From Flammeovirga kamogawensis (GTDB taxonomy: Bacteria; Bacteroidota; Bacteroidia; Cytophagales; Flammeovirgaceae), in assembly GCF_018736065.1 (NCBI RefSeq), contig NZ_CP076128.1, positions 3,666,001 through 3,730,000 on the forward strand: a stretch of DNA of 64,000 nucleotides, written 5' to 3'. A program made the translations under genes and the position numbers. Under the pieces are notes generated by a model. The model was not told where the DNA came from. It made no database searches and saw nothing but the letters and a program-made list of their open reading frames with translations. The stretch's first letter is position 1. The number at the start of each line of letters is the position of its first letter. This document shows positions 27,801 through 34,907 of the stretch, in pieces.

Positions 27801-27903
27801 AAAAGAAGAACTTGAAATTTTGAAGTCTGTATATGAAAAGAATGCCACTCTTTCTAGAAATACATTTTTAGAAACGTATCAGATGATGACCTCTGGAAGT
27901 TAG
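24817..27903 (+). CDS. DUF2723 membrane protein, GT-C glycosyltransferase-like (copy 2)
   Basis: A 1028-residue paralogue of copy 1 with the same layout and signature blocks (ETASFWDCGEF, PHPPGAPFF, EPRERDYIYAASFYAFAIW, GGDNDTFPLWYVQN). Fifty-three of the first 60 residues are identical to copy 1, whereas the region around residues 660-740 and the C-terminal part differ much more. Some stretches are identical at the DNA level while flanking synonymous sites have diverged, suggesting gene conversion. It has its own candidate promoter and terminator, so the copies can be expressed separately. Acceptor or donor specificity may have split between them. Confidence 0.88.
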   Translation: MNELKKTNNLIGWILFLVSLSVYTITMEETASFWDCGEFIAVSYKLMVPHPPGAPFFLLFNRLFSFLALGNVLKVAWWINFQSAFMSALTILFLYWSIVMLGMKVLKQKAEDYVLKDKVVLFGSAAVGALAYTFSDSFWFSAVEAEVYAMSSAFTAAVFWAILKWEFIEDNSASNRWLIMIAYIIGLSIGVHLENLLCLPALAMIYYYKKYPNSITFKGTLIAMVVGGAIILGIIIIVIPGLPSMAFSVDKVFVNIFGLSFGIGGLVFSIVLVLALVYGVYYTQNKQQVTLNNLLLGVSFILVGYMSYTLVFIRSNQETPINENTPDDLLSYVSYLKREQYGERPLFYGPTYNSEEIGVEEIGAKYREANKNGKDYYEVYAQKSRREYDKKDMMLFPRLYSTQPHHKPLYEEWAGIASGEKPTMLNNIVFFFRYQLGHMYLRYFMWNFAGRESDEKDASYLLPWDDLEDLPELLQKNKARTNFYLLPLALGLLGVFYQYKKDKKNFFVVAVLFITLGVALVFYLNSPPVEPRERDYIYAASFYAFAIWIGFGVLAVGNFLSDKVGNNGVYAGVGLSFIVPIIMGINGWDGHNRSNRYYSVDQARNTLASCAENAILFTGGDNDTFPLWYVQNVEGFRTDIRVVVLSYFQADWYIKQMHQQQYESNPLPLQLSNNVYQEGNNEIIPLIEVEQAQYGVNMNAYINAIKKGDPITKVELQNGTSINRLLSKTFVLDVDSNRIAQSKLLPDNLKERVVSKMVWSLKPNKKSIYKNELALLDLIVSNNWERPIYFNNTSAGTINMDFSNYLYLEGMAFRLLPIHNENTFGELGEVNVEVMQENLKNFAFRGLQDESVYYDGEYQKMALNTRNSVYRLAEKLYYDSLLEDNLSKKKQSKKTLDWILTTIPDKTIPYSFYAPKFMGLYYKLGDTAAAEEIFEKLLQRSSENLSYYSTTGKGEVNISYSILRNLSQFFESSLKDINQRLSQLSPETPDFEGKSKEELEILKSVYEKNATLSRNTFLETYQMMTSGS

Positions 27904-27922
27904 GATAAAGAAAATTGATTAG

Positions 27923-27970
27923 AAGAAGGCTATTCCTCCATTTTTGGTAGGAATAGCCTTCTTTCGTTTT
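27923..27970 (+). terminator. Terminator of DUF2723 copy 2
   Basis: A 15-bp perfect stem (AAGAAGGCTATTCCT at 27923-27937 with 27949-27963) and T-rich tail lie 20 bp past the stop codon. Confidence 0.92.
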
Positions 27971-28075
27971 TAATAATAACACATAATTATCCAATTTGTG
28001 TTCATCACTTTATAGATCAATTTTTTTTAATTAATATGGGTCATCAATTGTCATTCATATTTCCATAGTTACAAG

Positions 28076-29053
28076 ATGTTACACGAACTTAAAAACATTA
28101 TTCATACAGTTTATAAGGCAAAACAGCACAAAATAAAGGCTGTGCTTGTTACTGTGGTAGGTTTAGATGGCTCTTCTTATAGAAAGCCGGGTGTTCGGAT
28201 GTTGATATTAGAAAATGATGAAATGATAGGGGCAGTAAGTGGTGGCTGTGTAGAAAAAGAAATTCTAAAGCAGTCTCAAAGGGTTTTTAAGACAGGAAAA
28301 GCACTTTTAATAAATTACGATGGGAGGTATCGGTTAGGATGTGAAGGTATTTTAACCATCCTTATAGAACCTTTTGATATATCTGAAAATTTCTATTCTA
28401 ATTTCAATAATGCAGTAAAACAAAGAGATGTAATAACTATTGAAAGTCATTACTCATTAACGGACCGAAATGGTATTTCAATCTTTTCATTTGATAAAAA
28501 AAAGCAAGAGAATAGTGCGTACACAAAAGTATTTAAAGAAGAGTTAAAACCTGAATTTCATTTATATATTTTAGGTGTAGAACATGATGCTGTGGTACTT
28601 TGTAAATATGCAGTCATGACAGGATGGAAGGTAACAATTGTAGCAGCTCCATTAAATACTAATGTTATAGAAGATTTTCCTGGAGCATCTAATTTGATGA
28701 AAATTGAAGCAGAAGAGGTGGGGCATTTAAAGATGGACAAACATTCAGGAGTTATGATTATGACACATAGTTTTGTGAAAGATTTAAAATACCTTTTAAC
28801 CATAACTCAGCAACCAATAGCTTACCTTGGTTTACTTGGAGCAAATAAGCGAACAGAAAAATTAAAAGAACAATTATTTGATTATCAACCAGACCTTGAT
28901 TTTGAATTTATTGAAAAAATTAATGGACCAGCTGGTTTAAATATTGGTGCAATTACTCCAGAAGAAATAGCTATTTCTATAGTTGCAGAGGTATTAGCAA
29001 TACTAAGAAATAAGTCAGTACAACTTACAAATACAGTTAGTATTTATGGATAA
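28076..29053 (+). CDS. XdhC/CoxI-family molybdenum-cofactor maturation protein
   Basis: XdhC proteins bind molybdenum cofactor, promote its sulfuration and insert it into enzymes of the xanthine dehydrogenase family. The 325-residue protein has the N-terminal XdhC_CoxI domain (VTVVGLDGSSYRKPGVRMLI, AVSGGCVEKEI) and a C-terminal Rossmann-like domain (YLGLLGANKRTEKLKEQL, then INGPAGLNIGAITPEEIAISIVAE). It overlaps the following nucleotidyltransferase gene by 8 bp, and both are followed by the two structural subunits, so this is the maturation half of a molybdenum hydroxylase operon. Cytoplasmic. Confidence 0.92.
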   Translation: MLHELKNIIHTVYKAKQHKIKAVLVTVVGLDGSSYRKPGVRMLILENDEMIGAVSGGCVEKEILKQSQRVFKTGKALLINYDGRYRLGCEGILTILIEPFDISENFYSNFNNAVKQRDVITIESHYSLTDRNGISIFSFDKKKQENSAYTKVFKEELKPEFHLYILGVEHDAVVLCKYAVMTGWKVTIVAAPLNTNVIEDFPGASNLMKIEAEEVGHLKMDKHSGVMIMTHSFVKDLKYLLTITQQPIAYLGLLGANKRTEKLKEQLFDYQPDLDFEFIEKINGPAGLNIGAITPEEIAISIVAEVLAILRNKSVQLTNTVSIYG

Positions 29054-29639
29054 GAAATTAGCCATATTAATTGTTGCAGCAGGAGCGTCTAAACGGTTGG
29101 GAAGACCGAAACAACTACTAAAATGGAGAGGAGAAACATTATTAAACCATTGTATTGAAAAGGTAAGTGTTCTAGAAGAATCAACCACTTTTTTAATTTT
29201 AGGCGCTTATAAAAATGAAATAGAAGATAGTTTAAAATCAAAAACTATTAATGTGATTGATAACCAAAATTGGAATGAGGGGTTAGGGAGCTCTATTCGT
29301 GAAGGAATTTATCACATCAAACAAAAAAAATATACAGATGTACTTATTGTTTTAAGTGATTTACCTCTTTTATCAATACATTATATAAAAGTATTAATTG
29401 CCTCATATTATTCATCCTCTAAAAAAATAGCAGTAACTTCTTATGGAAACGTGAAGGGAGTTCCGGTTATATTTAATGAGCGATATTTTTCAGATCTTTT
29501 ACAATTGAAAGGCGATGAAGGAGCAAAAAAAATAGTACAGAAATTTAAAGAGGATACCTTGGTTTTAGAATCTGATGTTCCATATATAGATATTGATACA
29601 GAAGAGGCTTATTTGGCTTTACTTCAACTAGATAAATAA
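29046..29639 (+). CDS. MobA-like molybdenum cofactor nucleotidyltransferase
   Basis: A 197-residue NTP-transferase with the signature LIVAAGASKRLGRPKQLL at residues 8-25 and a mid-protein VLIVLSDLPLLS containing the metal-binding Asp. Members next to XdhC (MocA type) attach CMP to molybdopterin to give the dinucleotide form used by xanthine dehydrogenase-family enzymes; that is the likely role here, though attachment of GMP cannot be excluded. Translation is coupled to xdhC by an 8-bp overlap and the next gene begins 7 bp after its stop. Confidence 0.88.
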   Translation: MDKKLAILIVAAGASKRLGRPKQLLKWRGETLLNHCIEKVSVLEESTTFLILGAYKNEIEDSLKSKTINVIDNQNWNEGLGSSIREGIYHIKQKKYTDVLIVLSDLPLLSIHYIKVLIASYYSSSKKIAVTSYGNVKGVPVIFNERYFSDLLQLKGDEGAKKIVQKFKEDTLVLESDVPYIDIDTEEAYLALLQLDK

Positions 29640-29646
29640 CAAAAAT

Positions 29647-30105
29647 ATGCCAGAATATACACTCAAAGTAAACAACAAACTACGCACTTTTAATGTGGAA
29701 GCTGATACCCCTCTTTTATGGGTATTAAGAGATGAATTAAATTTAGTAGGAACAAAATATGGTTGCGGAATAGGACAATGTGGTGCATGTACCGTACATC
29801 TTAATGGCATTGCAATAAGAAGTTGCAGTTTTCCAATTACAGATGTGATAGACCAAGAAATAACAACAATTGAAGGATTGTCAGAAAATGCAGACCATCC
29901 ATTACAAGAAGCATGGGTAGAATTAGATGTTCCGCAATGTGGTTACTGCCAAAGTGGTCAAATTATGACTGCAGCAGCTTTCTTAAAAGATAATCCAGCT
30001 CCTTCTGTTGTAGATATTCGTAATGCAATGCATGGTAATATTTGCAGGTGTGCAGCATATAACAGAATAGAAAAAGCAGTGGCATTAGCAGCAACAAAAT
30101 CCTAA
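29647..30105 (+). CDS. [2Fe-2S] subunit of a molybdenum hydroxylase
   Basis: A 152-residue electron-transfer subunit of the CoxS/IorA type. The plant-ferredoxin-like N-terminal cluster is bound by the cysteines of YGCGIGQCGACTVHL plus a later Cys in RSC; the helical C-terminal domain binds the second cluster through CGYCQSGQ and ICRCAAY. It has no signal peptide; if the enzyme acts outside the cytoplasm it must travel with the Tat-exported large subunit encoded next. Gene spacing is 18 bp to that subunit. No FAD subunit gene is present, as in isoquinoline 1-oxidoreductase-type enzymes. Confidence 0.93.
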   Translation: MPEYTLKVNNKLRTFNVEADTPLLWVLRDELNLVGTKYGCGIGQCGACTVHLNGIAIRSCSFPITDVIDQEITTIEGLSENADHPLQEAWVELDVPQCGYCQSGQIMTAAAFLKDNPAPSVVDIRNAMHGNICRCAAYNRIEKAVALAATKS

Positions 30106-30123
30106 CTACTAATTATTAATCAG

Positions 30124-32253
30124 ATGCAACCAAAAGAAGTAACACAACAAAGCAGACGTAATTTTCTAAAAACATCACTTTTAACAGGTGGTGGATTATT
30201 GATGGGATTAAATTTTTTAGGAACATCATGTGCAAAAAATGCAGAAATGCCTAAGTCTATTGAGGATTTAGACTTTCAATCTTTCAATGCCTATTTAAAA
30301 ATAGCAGATAATAATACAGTTTCTATTTATGCTCCCAATCCAGAAATTGGACAAGGGGTAAAAACTTCCATGCCCATGATTATTGCCGAGGAGTTAGATA
30401 TTCCTTGGGAAAATGTTGTTGTTGTACAAGCAGGTTTAAATAGTGAATACAAACGCCAAGTGGCAGGAGGAAGTCAATCGATTCGTTTAGGGTGGAAAAA
30501 TTTAAGAAAGGCAGGAGCAACAGCTAAATTAATGTTACTGACTGCTGCTGCAAATAAATGGAATATTCCTGTTGAAGAATGTGTAGCTAAGCAAGGTGTA
30601 ATTACCAATAAGAAGGGTGATAGTATTAAATATGGAGATGTTGTTAACGAAGCAGCTCTATTAGAAATACCTAAAAAAGCACCTTTAAAAAATGTAGAAG
30701 ATTTTACTTTAATAGGTAAAGGAATTAAGAATGTTGATGTAGAAAAAATAGTAAAAGGAGAATCTCTATTTGGCTTAGATTATAAGTATGATGGGATGAA
30801 ATACGCTATGCTTCAACGTCCACCATTTGGAGCAAAGTTGGCTTCTTTTGATGATACAGATACTAAGAAGATAAAAGGAGTGCTAACGGTTGTTTCTTTT
30901 GATAATAAAGTTGCTGTAGTAGCCGAAAACACTTGGGCTGCTATGAAAGGAAAAGAAGCCTTGAAAGTTGAATGGAAAGAAATTAAAAAGAAGGAGTCTA
31001 CAGCTTATCATAATGAAATGATGTTAGCTGCTTTCGATAAAAAAGGAGTAGAACCAATGCAATCCAATGGTAATTTTAATACAGCAGTCAGGAATGCAGA
31101 TATGGTAATAGAACAACTTTATGAAGCTCCATTTTTACCTCATAACTGTATGGAACCACTAAACTTTTTTGCTCACGTAACAAAGAACAAAATACTATTG
31201 GTAGGCCCAACTCAGACCCCTAAAAATGCAGCTCAAAAAGTAGCAGGAAATTTAGGAAGAAAAGAAGAAGAGGTTGAAGTACAAATGACTCGTATGGGTG
31301 GTGGGTTTGGTAGAAGATTAAATACAGATTTTGCCGAAGAAGCTGCATATGTATCCAACCTTTCTGGTTATCCTGTTAAAGTAATTTTTACTAGAGAGGA
31401 TGATATGACGTCTGGAGTATATAGGCCAAGCGTTAAATATAAAATAAAGGCAACTATAAAAGGAGGGGAACTTACTGGGTATACTATACATGAAGCTGTT
31501 ATTAATAGAGGAATGTGGAAAGGTATATCAAAATATTTCCCAAATGGAGCAATTGAAAATTATGAAGTAAGATCTTCAGCTATTGAATGTGATACAACAA
31601 TTGGGTGGTGGCGTGCTCCTGTAACTAACTTTTTAGGTTTTGCACAAGAATCATTTTTAGATGATATCGCTTCAGAATTAAAAAAAGATCCTATACAATT
31701 TAGGTTATCATTATTAGATAATGCTAAGAGGAAAAAAGGAATACCTTATTCACCAAAAAGATTACAGGGAGTAATTAAACTTGTAGCAGAGAAAGGAAAT
31801 TGGGGTAAGGTAGAGAAAGGGGTTTACCAAGGATTTGCAGCTTACTTTAGTCATAATAGTTACATTGCTGAAATTGCAGATATAACAATAGAAAACAATA
31901 AACCTGTTGTGAAGAAAGTAACAGTAGCTGTTGATTGTGGTATTTTGATTAATAAATCAGGAGCAAAAAATCAGATAGAAGGTAGTGTAATTGATGGGAT
32001 AGGCCATGCATTATACGGGAATTTAGAGGTTAAAGATGGAGTAGCACAGGTAAATAATTTTGATCATTATCAATTAATAAGAATGAAAGATACCCCAATA
32101 GTATCGACTCATTTTATAGAAAGTTCAGAAAACCCGTCAGGTTTAGGAGAGCCAGGTTTACCTCCTGCAAGTGTTGCAGTTGCTAATGCATATAAAAAGG
32201 CTACAGGTAAGCGTATTACAAAACAGCCAATGATGAATGAAATGATTAGTTAA
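30124..32253 (+). CDS. Molybdopterin-binding subunit of an IorB-type hydroxylase, Tat-exported
   Basis: A 709-residue large subunit of the xanthine dehydrogenase family, closest in layout to isoquinoline 1-oxidoreductase and aldehyde dehydrogenases with two subunits. The N-terminus carries a twin-arginine signal (QQSRRNFLKTSLL) followed by LGTSCAK, which could also be a lipobox. Cofactor-binding blocks include GGGFGRRLNTDFAEEAAYVS and, near the end, the Glu of GLGEPGLPP expected to act as base. The substrate is an aldehyde or N-heterocycle, not determined. It forms one operon with the 2Fe-2S subunit, MobA-like and XdhC proteins. I see no strong terminator before the desaturase gene. Confidence 0.9.
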   Translation: MQPKEVTQQSRRNFLKTSLLTGGGLLMGLNFLGTSCAKNAEMPKSIEDLDFQSFNAYLKIADNNTVSIYAPNPEIGQGVKTSMPMIIAEELDIPWENVVVVQAGLNSEYKRQVAGGSQSIRLGWKNLRKAGATAKLMLLTAAANKWNIPVEECVAKQGVITNKKGDSIKYGDVVNEAALLEIPKKAPLKNVEDFTLIGKGIKNVDVEKIVKGESLFGLDYKYDGMKYAMLQRPPFGAKLASFDDTDTKKIKGVLTVVSFDNKVAVVAENTWAAMKGKEALKVEWKEIKKKESTAYHNEMMLAAFDKKGVEPMQSNGNFNTAVRNADMVIEQLYEAPFLPHNCMEPLNFFAHVTKNKILLVGPTQTPKNAAQKVAGNLGRKEEEVEVQMTRMGGGFGRRLNTDFAEEAAYVSNLSGYPVKVIFTREDDMTSGVYRPSVKYKIKATIKGGELTGYTIHEAVINRGMWKGISKYFPNGAIENYEVRSSAIECDTTIGWWRAPVTNFLGFAQESFLDDIASELKKDPIQFRLSLLDNAKRKKGIPYSPKRLQGVIKLVAEKGNWGKVEKGVYQGFAAYFSHNSYIAEIADITIENNKPVVKKVTVAVDCGILINKSGAKNQIEGSVIDGIGHALYGNLEVKDGVAQVNNFDHYQLIRMKDTPIVSTHFIESSENPSGLGEPGLPPASVAVANAYKKATGKRITKQPMMNEMIS

Positions 32254-32397
32254 AATTATTTATAAAATTAAACTGCTCAAAAACAGTTGCTTATCAATTT
32301 TTAGTAAATGTTTTTTAACAATTCTGTCACAAAATAGAAGTAAAGTTGGTTTAAGGGTCATCGACAATTTAATTGATGAATTTTCAATTTTACATTT

Positions 32398-33201
32398 ATG
32401 TATATAATAATAGCTTTTTTCATACTTCACTGGTACACGTCGTTGTTTTTCCAGACATTCTTTTTACATAGATATGCAGCGCATGCTATGTTTACAATGT
32501 CTAAAAAAACAGAGAAAGTATTTTTTGTACTAACGTATATCTTCCAAGGTTCTAATTATTTAAGTGCCTATGGCTATGGTATTATGCATAGAATGCACCA
32601 TGCATTTGCAGATACTGAAGAAGATCCGCATTCACCAAAGTATTCACCATCGTTGTTTGCAATGATGTGGAAAACTAAAAATGTGTATACTGATATTTGT
32701 AAAGGGAAAGTTAAGGTAGATCCAAAATTTACTAAGAATGTACCTGAATGGCATTCATTTGATAAATTTGCAGGTAGTGGTCTTAGTAGATTAGCATGGG
32801 GAGCAGCATATTCTGCACTCTACATCTACTGTTACATGACTTATGATTTATCACCACTTATTTTTCTATTACTACCAATTCATTTCTTAATGTCGCCAGT
32901 TCATGGTGCTATTATTAACTGGTTTGCACATATCTATGGATATAGAAACTTTGAAGTAAGTGATACATCAACAAACTTCCTTCCTTTTGATTTCTTAATG
33001 ATGGGTGAATCATATCACAATAACCATCATGCAAGAGGATCAAGAGCAAATTTTGGAGGAATTAGATGGCACGAAATTGATCCAACATATTTAATTATTC
33101 TAGCACTTGATAAAACTGGTGTAATTAAGTTGAAGAATTCTGTGAACTCAGATAAATCTAAAGGCACAGAAAAAGAAAAAGATGTAGCAATGGCTATTTA
33201 A
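32398..33201 (+). CDS. Membrane acyl-CoA desaturase
   Basis: A 267-residue membrane di-iron desaturase that puts a double bond into fatty acyl chains, adjusting membrane fluidity. All three histidine boxes are present: HRYAAH (24-29), HRMHHAF (64-70) and HNNHH (207-211), with hydrophobic helices around them. Length is short compared with the 300-400 residues of many members, but no box is missing. The start ATG is preceded at once by TACATTTA, close to a -7 element, so the real transcript start is unclear. An IS3 element is inserted 15 bp past the stop codon. Confidence 0.9.
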   Translation: MYIIIAFFILHWYTSLFFQTFFLHRYAAHAMFTMSKKTEKVFFVLTYIFQGSNYLSAYGYGIMHRMHHAFADTEEDPHSPKYSPSLFAMMWKTKNVYTDICKGKVKVDPKFTKNVPEWHSFDKFAGSGLSRLAWGAAYSALYIYCYMTYDLSPLIFLLLPIHFLMSPVHGAIINWFAHIYGYRNFEVSDTSTNFLPFDFLMMGESYHNNHHARGSRANFGGIRWHEIDPTYLIILALDKTGVIKLKNSVNSDKSKGTEKEKDVAMAI

Positions 33202-33216
33202 TATAAATAGTTATGG

Positions 33217-33241
33217 TGTCTAGTCCGTCCATAGCGTTACA
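33217..33241. repeat. IS terminal inverted repeat (orfB side)
   Basis: Reads TGTCTAGTCC, five variable bases, TAGCGTTACA. Pairs with 34574-34598, with mismatches mainly in the central five bases. Confidence 0.85.
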
Positions 33242-33252
33242 GATTTAGACTA

Positions 33253-34110
33253 TTATATATTGATAGCATCGGGTGTAAGCTCGGTGCTATTTTTACTTTT
33301 ATAAGTTCTCATTTTTATTTCACTTTGCTGATGCATCTCAACAGGTGTCTTCATATAATTACTCCAATGAGGCCTTTCATTATTGTAAATATATACAGAT
33401 TCTCTAATAAATTTATTCATTAAATCGAGATCATTAATTTTTATTCCTAAAATAAATTCTTGCTTAAGAATTCCGTTTATTCTTTCTGCTACCGCATTTT
33501 GATAAGGATCGTAAGATTCCGTCATCGAGCACAATACTTTATTTTCCTGAAGATGTCGTTGATACTCGTGACTACAATATTGTAATCCTCTATCTGAATG
33601 GTGTATCATTGGTAAATCAGCATAGTTTCTATTTTTCAGTGCTTCTTTTAATGCTGCAATAGCTCCATTTGCATTCAAACTATCTGATACATTTAACCCC
33701 ATTATTTTCTTAGAATAGGCATCTGTTACTAAGGATAGATACATTGGGTTACTTCGCTCACCTATGTAAGTTATATCAGAAACTAATACTTGTTCAGGTC
33801 TATTTATTTCCAAATGCTCAATAAGGTTTTTATGCTTTTTAAACCTGTGATGAGAATTTGTAGTGACATGATATTGTTTTTTAGGCTTGATATCGAGTCG
33901 ATTAGCCCTCATGATATCAAAAAGCTTATCTCTACCTACATTTAGTAATTGCAATTCAGGAAGAAGTAATTGATATAATTTCCTTGTCCCTATTTTAGTT
34001 TGCTTCAAACGAATTCTTTTCACTAAGTCTACTACTTTAGATGCAATACTATTATTCTTTTTTACTTTCCTTTTCGAACGATAATAAATTTGTCGATTTA
34101 ACCCAAGCAA
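33253..34110 (-). CDS. IS3-family transposase, OrfB (catalytic part)
   Basis: The 285-residue stand-alone frame starts at TTG 34110; in the element it is expected to be made mainly as an OrfAB fusion by a -1 frameshift. It contains a short HTH-like region (KQTKIGTRKLYQLL), then the integrase core with catalytic residues in VSDITYIG, HHSDRGLQYCS and NAVAERINGILK (DDE). No internal stop or frameshift, so the transposase is probably active. The fused protein would be about 435 residues. Confidence 0.92.
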   Translation of the reverse strand: MLGLNRQIYYRSKRKVKKNNSIASKVVDLVKRIRLKQTKIGTRKLYQLLLPELQLLNVGRDKLFDIMRANRLDIKPKKQYHVTTNSHHRFKKHKNLIEHLEINRPEQVLVSDITYIGERSNPMYLSLVTDAYSKKIMGLNVSDSLNANGAIAALKEALKNRNYADLPMIHHSDRGLQYCSHEYQRHLQENKVLCSMTESYDPYQNAVAERINGILKQEFILGIKINDLDLMNKFIRESVYIYNNERPHWSNYMKTPVEMHQQSEIKMRTYKSKNSTELTPDAINI

Positions 34111-34130
34111 TTCACAAGTCGGTTTGACTC

Positions 34131-34559
34131 CTATTTTTTCTTCTTTTTTGAATTGGTCAACTGCTTGGGTAAAGACTTTTTTCTAATAGGAATATTAAAC
34201 TCATCCTCAGCAATATCGATCATCATATCAAAGAAAATTGCTTTTTTATCTGTTACGTAGAGTTGTTTTTCTAAAGAAGCTTTTTGCTTCTCTAATAATA
34301 GAACCTTTTGTTCTAGCTCCAATAATTTTTGTTCTGGTGTCTTTCCCATTTTTAAATCAGATTTATTATCCCAATCTAAATTACCATACTTTCTTATCCA
34401 AGTACGGATGGTACCATGACCTTGTATTCCATATTTAAGTCTTGCTGCCGTTATACCTATTTCCCCTCGTTCCACTTCATCTACAACTTGTAATTTAAAA
34501 GAGTAGCTGTAATCTTTTTGTGTACGTTTAGTGTACTGATATTCTTGATCTTCATTCAT
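34131..34559 (-). CDS. IS3-family transposase, OrfA (DNA-binding part)
   Basis: A 142-residue protein with an N-terminal helix-turn-helix (SFKLQVVDEVERGEIGITAA region, then GTIRTWIRKYG) that recognises the element ends, followed by a leucine-zipper-like coiled coil (heptads in LLELEQKVLLLEKQKASL). It ends in five lysines coded by an A-rich stretch that holds the frameshift signal. Alone, OrfA commonly acts as a regulator of transposition. Confidence 0.9.
   Translation of the reverse strand: MNEDQEYQYTKRTQKDYSYSFKLQVVDEVERGEIGITAARLKYGIQGHGTIRTWIRKYGNLDWDNKSDLKMGKTPEQKLLELEQKVLLLEKQKASLEKQLYVTDKKAIFFDMMIDIAEDEFNIPIRKKSLPKQLTNSKKKKK
34143..34149 (-). other. Programmed -1 frameshift site, A AAA AAG
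   Basis: On the minus strand the heptamer A AAA AAG is in the correct register at the end of orfA (codons AAA and AAG, stop TAG four codons later). A -1 slip continues as EEKIGVKPTCELLGLNR into the orfB frame, which restores the usual IS3 OrfB N-terminus (CELLGLNR). Confidence 0.85.
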
Positions 34560-34573
34560 AATGTTACGTTTTG

Positions 34574-34598
34574 TGTAACACTAATTCAGGACGAGACA
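34574..34598. repeat. IS terminal inverted repeat (orfA side)
   Basis: On the minus strand reads TGTCTCGTCC, five variable bases, TAGTGTTACA, matching the other end. Confidence 0.85.
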
Positions 34599-34604
34599 TG
34601 GTAA

Positions 34605-34645
34605 TAAAAAAGGTCTTGAGTGATATACATCGCTCAAGACCTTTT
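34605..34645. terminator. Strong bidirectional terminator after the ferredoxin gene
   Basis: A 14-bp stem (AGGTCTTGAGTGAT at 34611-34624 with 34629-34642, one wobble pair) with a 4-base loop and A/T runs on both sides. It ends the U32-ferredoxin transcript on the minus strand. Before the IS inserted it would also have lain just past the desaturase gene. Confidence 0.9.
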
Positions 34646-34666
34646 ACTTTTTGTAAGAAAAGTAGT

Positions 34667-34900
34667 TTAGTACTCTCTTACCTGAATAATTTTTACAGGG
34701 CAAGCATCTGCTGCTTTCTGATTTTCTTCTAATTCGATAGGACTTAACTTAAGAGAATAGAAACCTTTTCGGTTTACACCTCCAACTAGTGTAGCTTTAC
34801 CGTCTTTTTTAGACATTACCCATCTATCAGGAGCAAACTCTACGCAGTAATTACATCCAATACATTTATCTCGCTGATGTGTAATTGTGATTTTTGCCAT
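34667..34900 (-). CDS. Small [4Fe-4S] ferredoxin
   Basis: A 77-residue ferredoxin with one cluster motif CIGCNYC (C13, C16, C19) and a fourth cysteine in ADACPVKII near the C-terminus; there is no second cluster. Such proteins carry single electrons in the cytoplasm. It begins 7 bp after the stop of the U32-family gene and shares its terminator, so the two proteins are very likely partners, the ferredoxin supplying electrons or supporting the iron-sulfur cluster of the U32 enzyme. Confidence 0.92.
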   Translation of the reverse strand: MAKITITHQRDKCIGCNYCVEFAPDRWVMSKKDGKATLVGGVNRKGFYSLKLSPIELEENQKAADACPVKIIQVREY

Positions 34901-34907
34901 ATTCAGA

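Larger units (their letters stand above)
33217..34598 (-). mobile_element. Complete IS3-family insertion sequence
   Basis: The 1382-bp element runs from TGTCT to AGACA, with imperfect terminal inverted repeats of about 25 bp (33217-33241 and 34574-34598) and the TG...CA ends of the IS3 family. TGG directly flanks both sides (33214-33216 and 34599-34601), a 3-bp target duplication. It carries orfA and orfB in overlapping frames with a slippery site, and the DDE residues look intact. The direct repeat and intact reading frames point to a fairly recent insertion. It sits between the desaturase gene and a hairpin that probably was its terminator. Confidence 0.92.
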
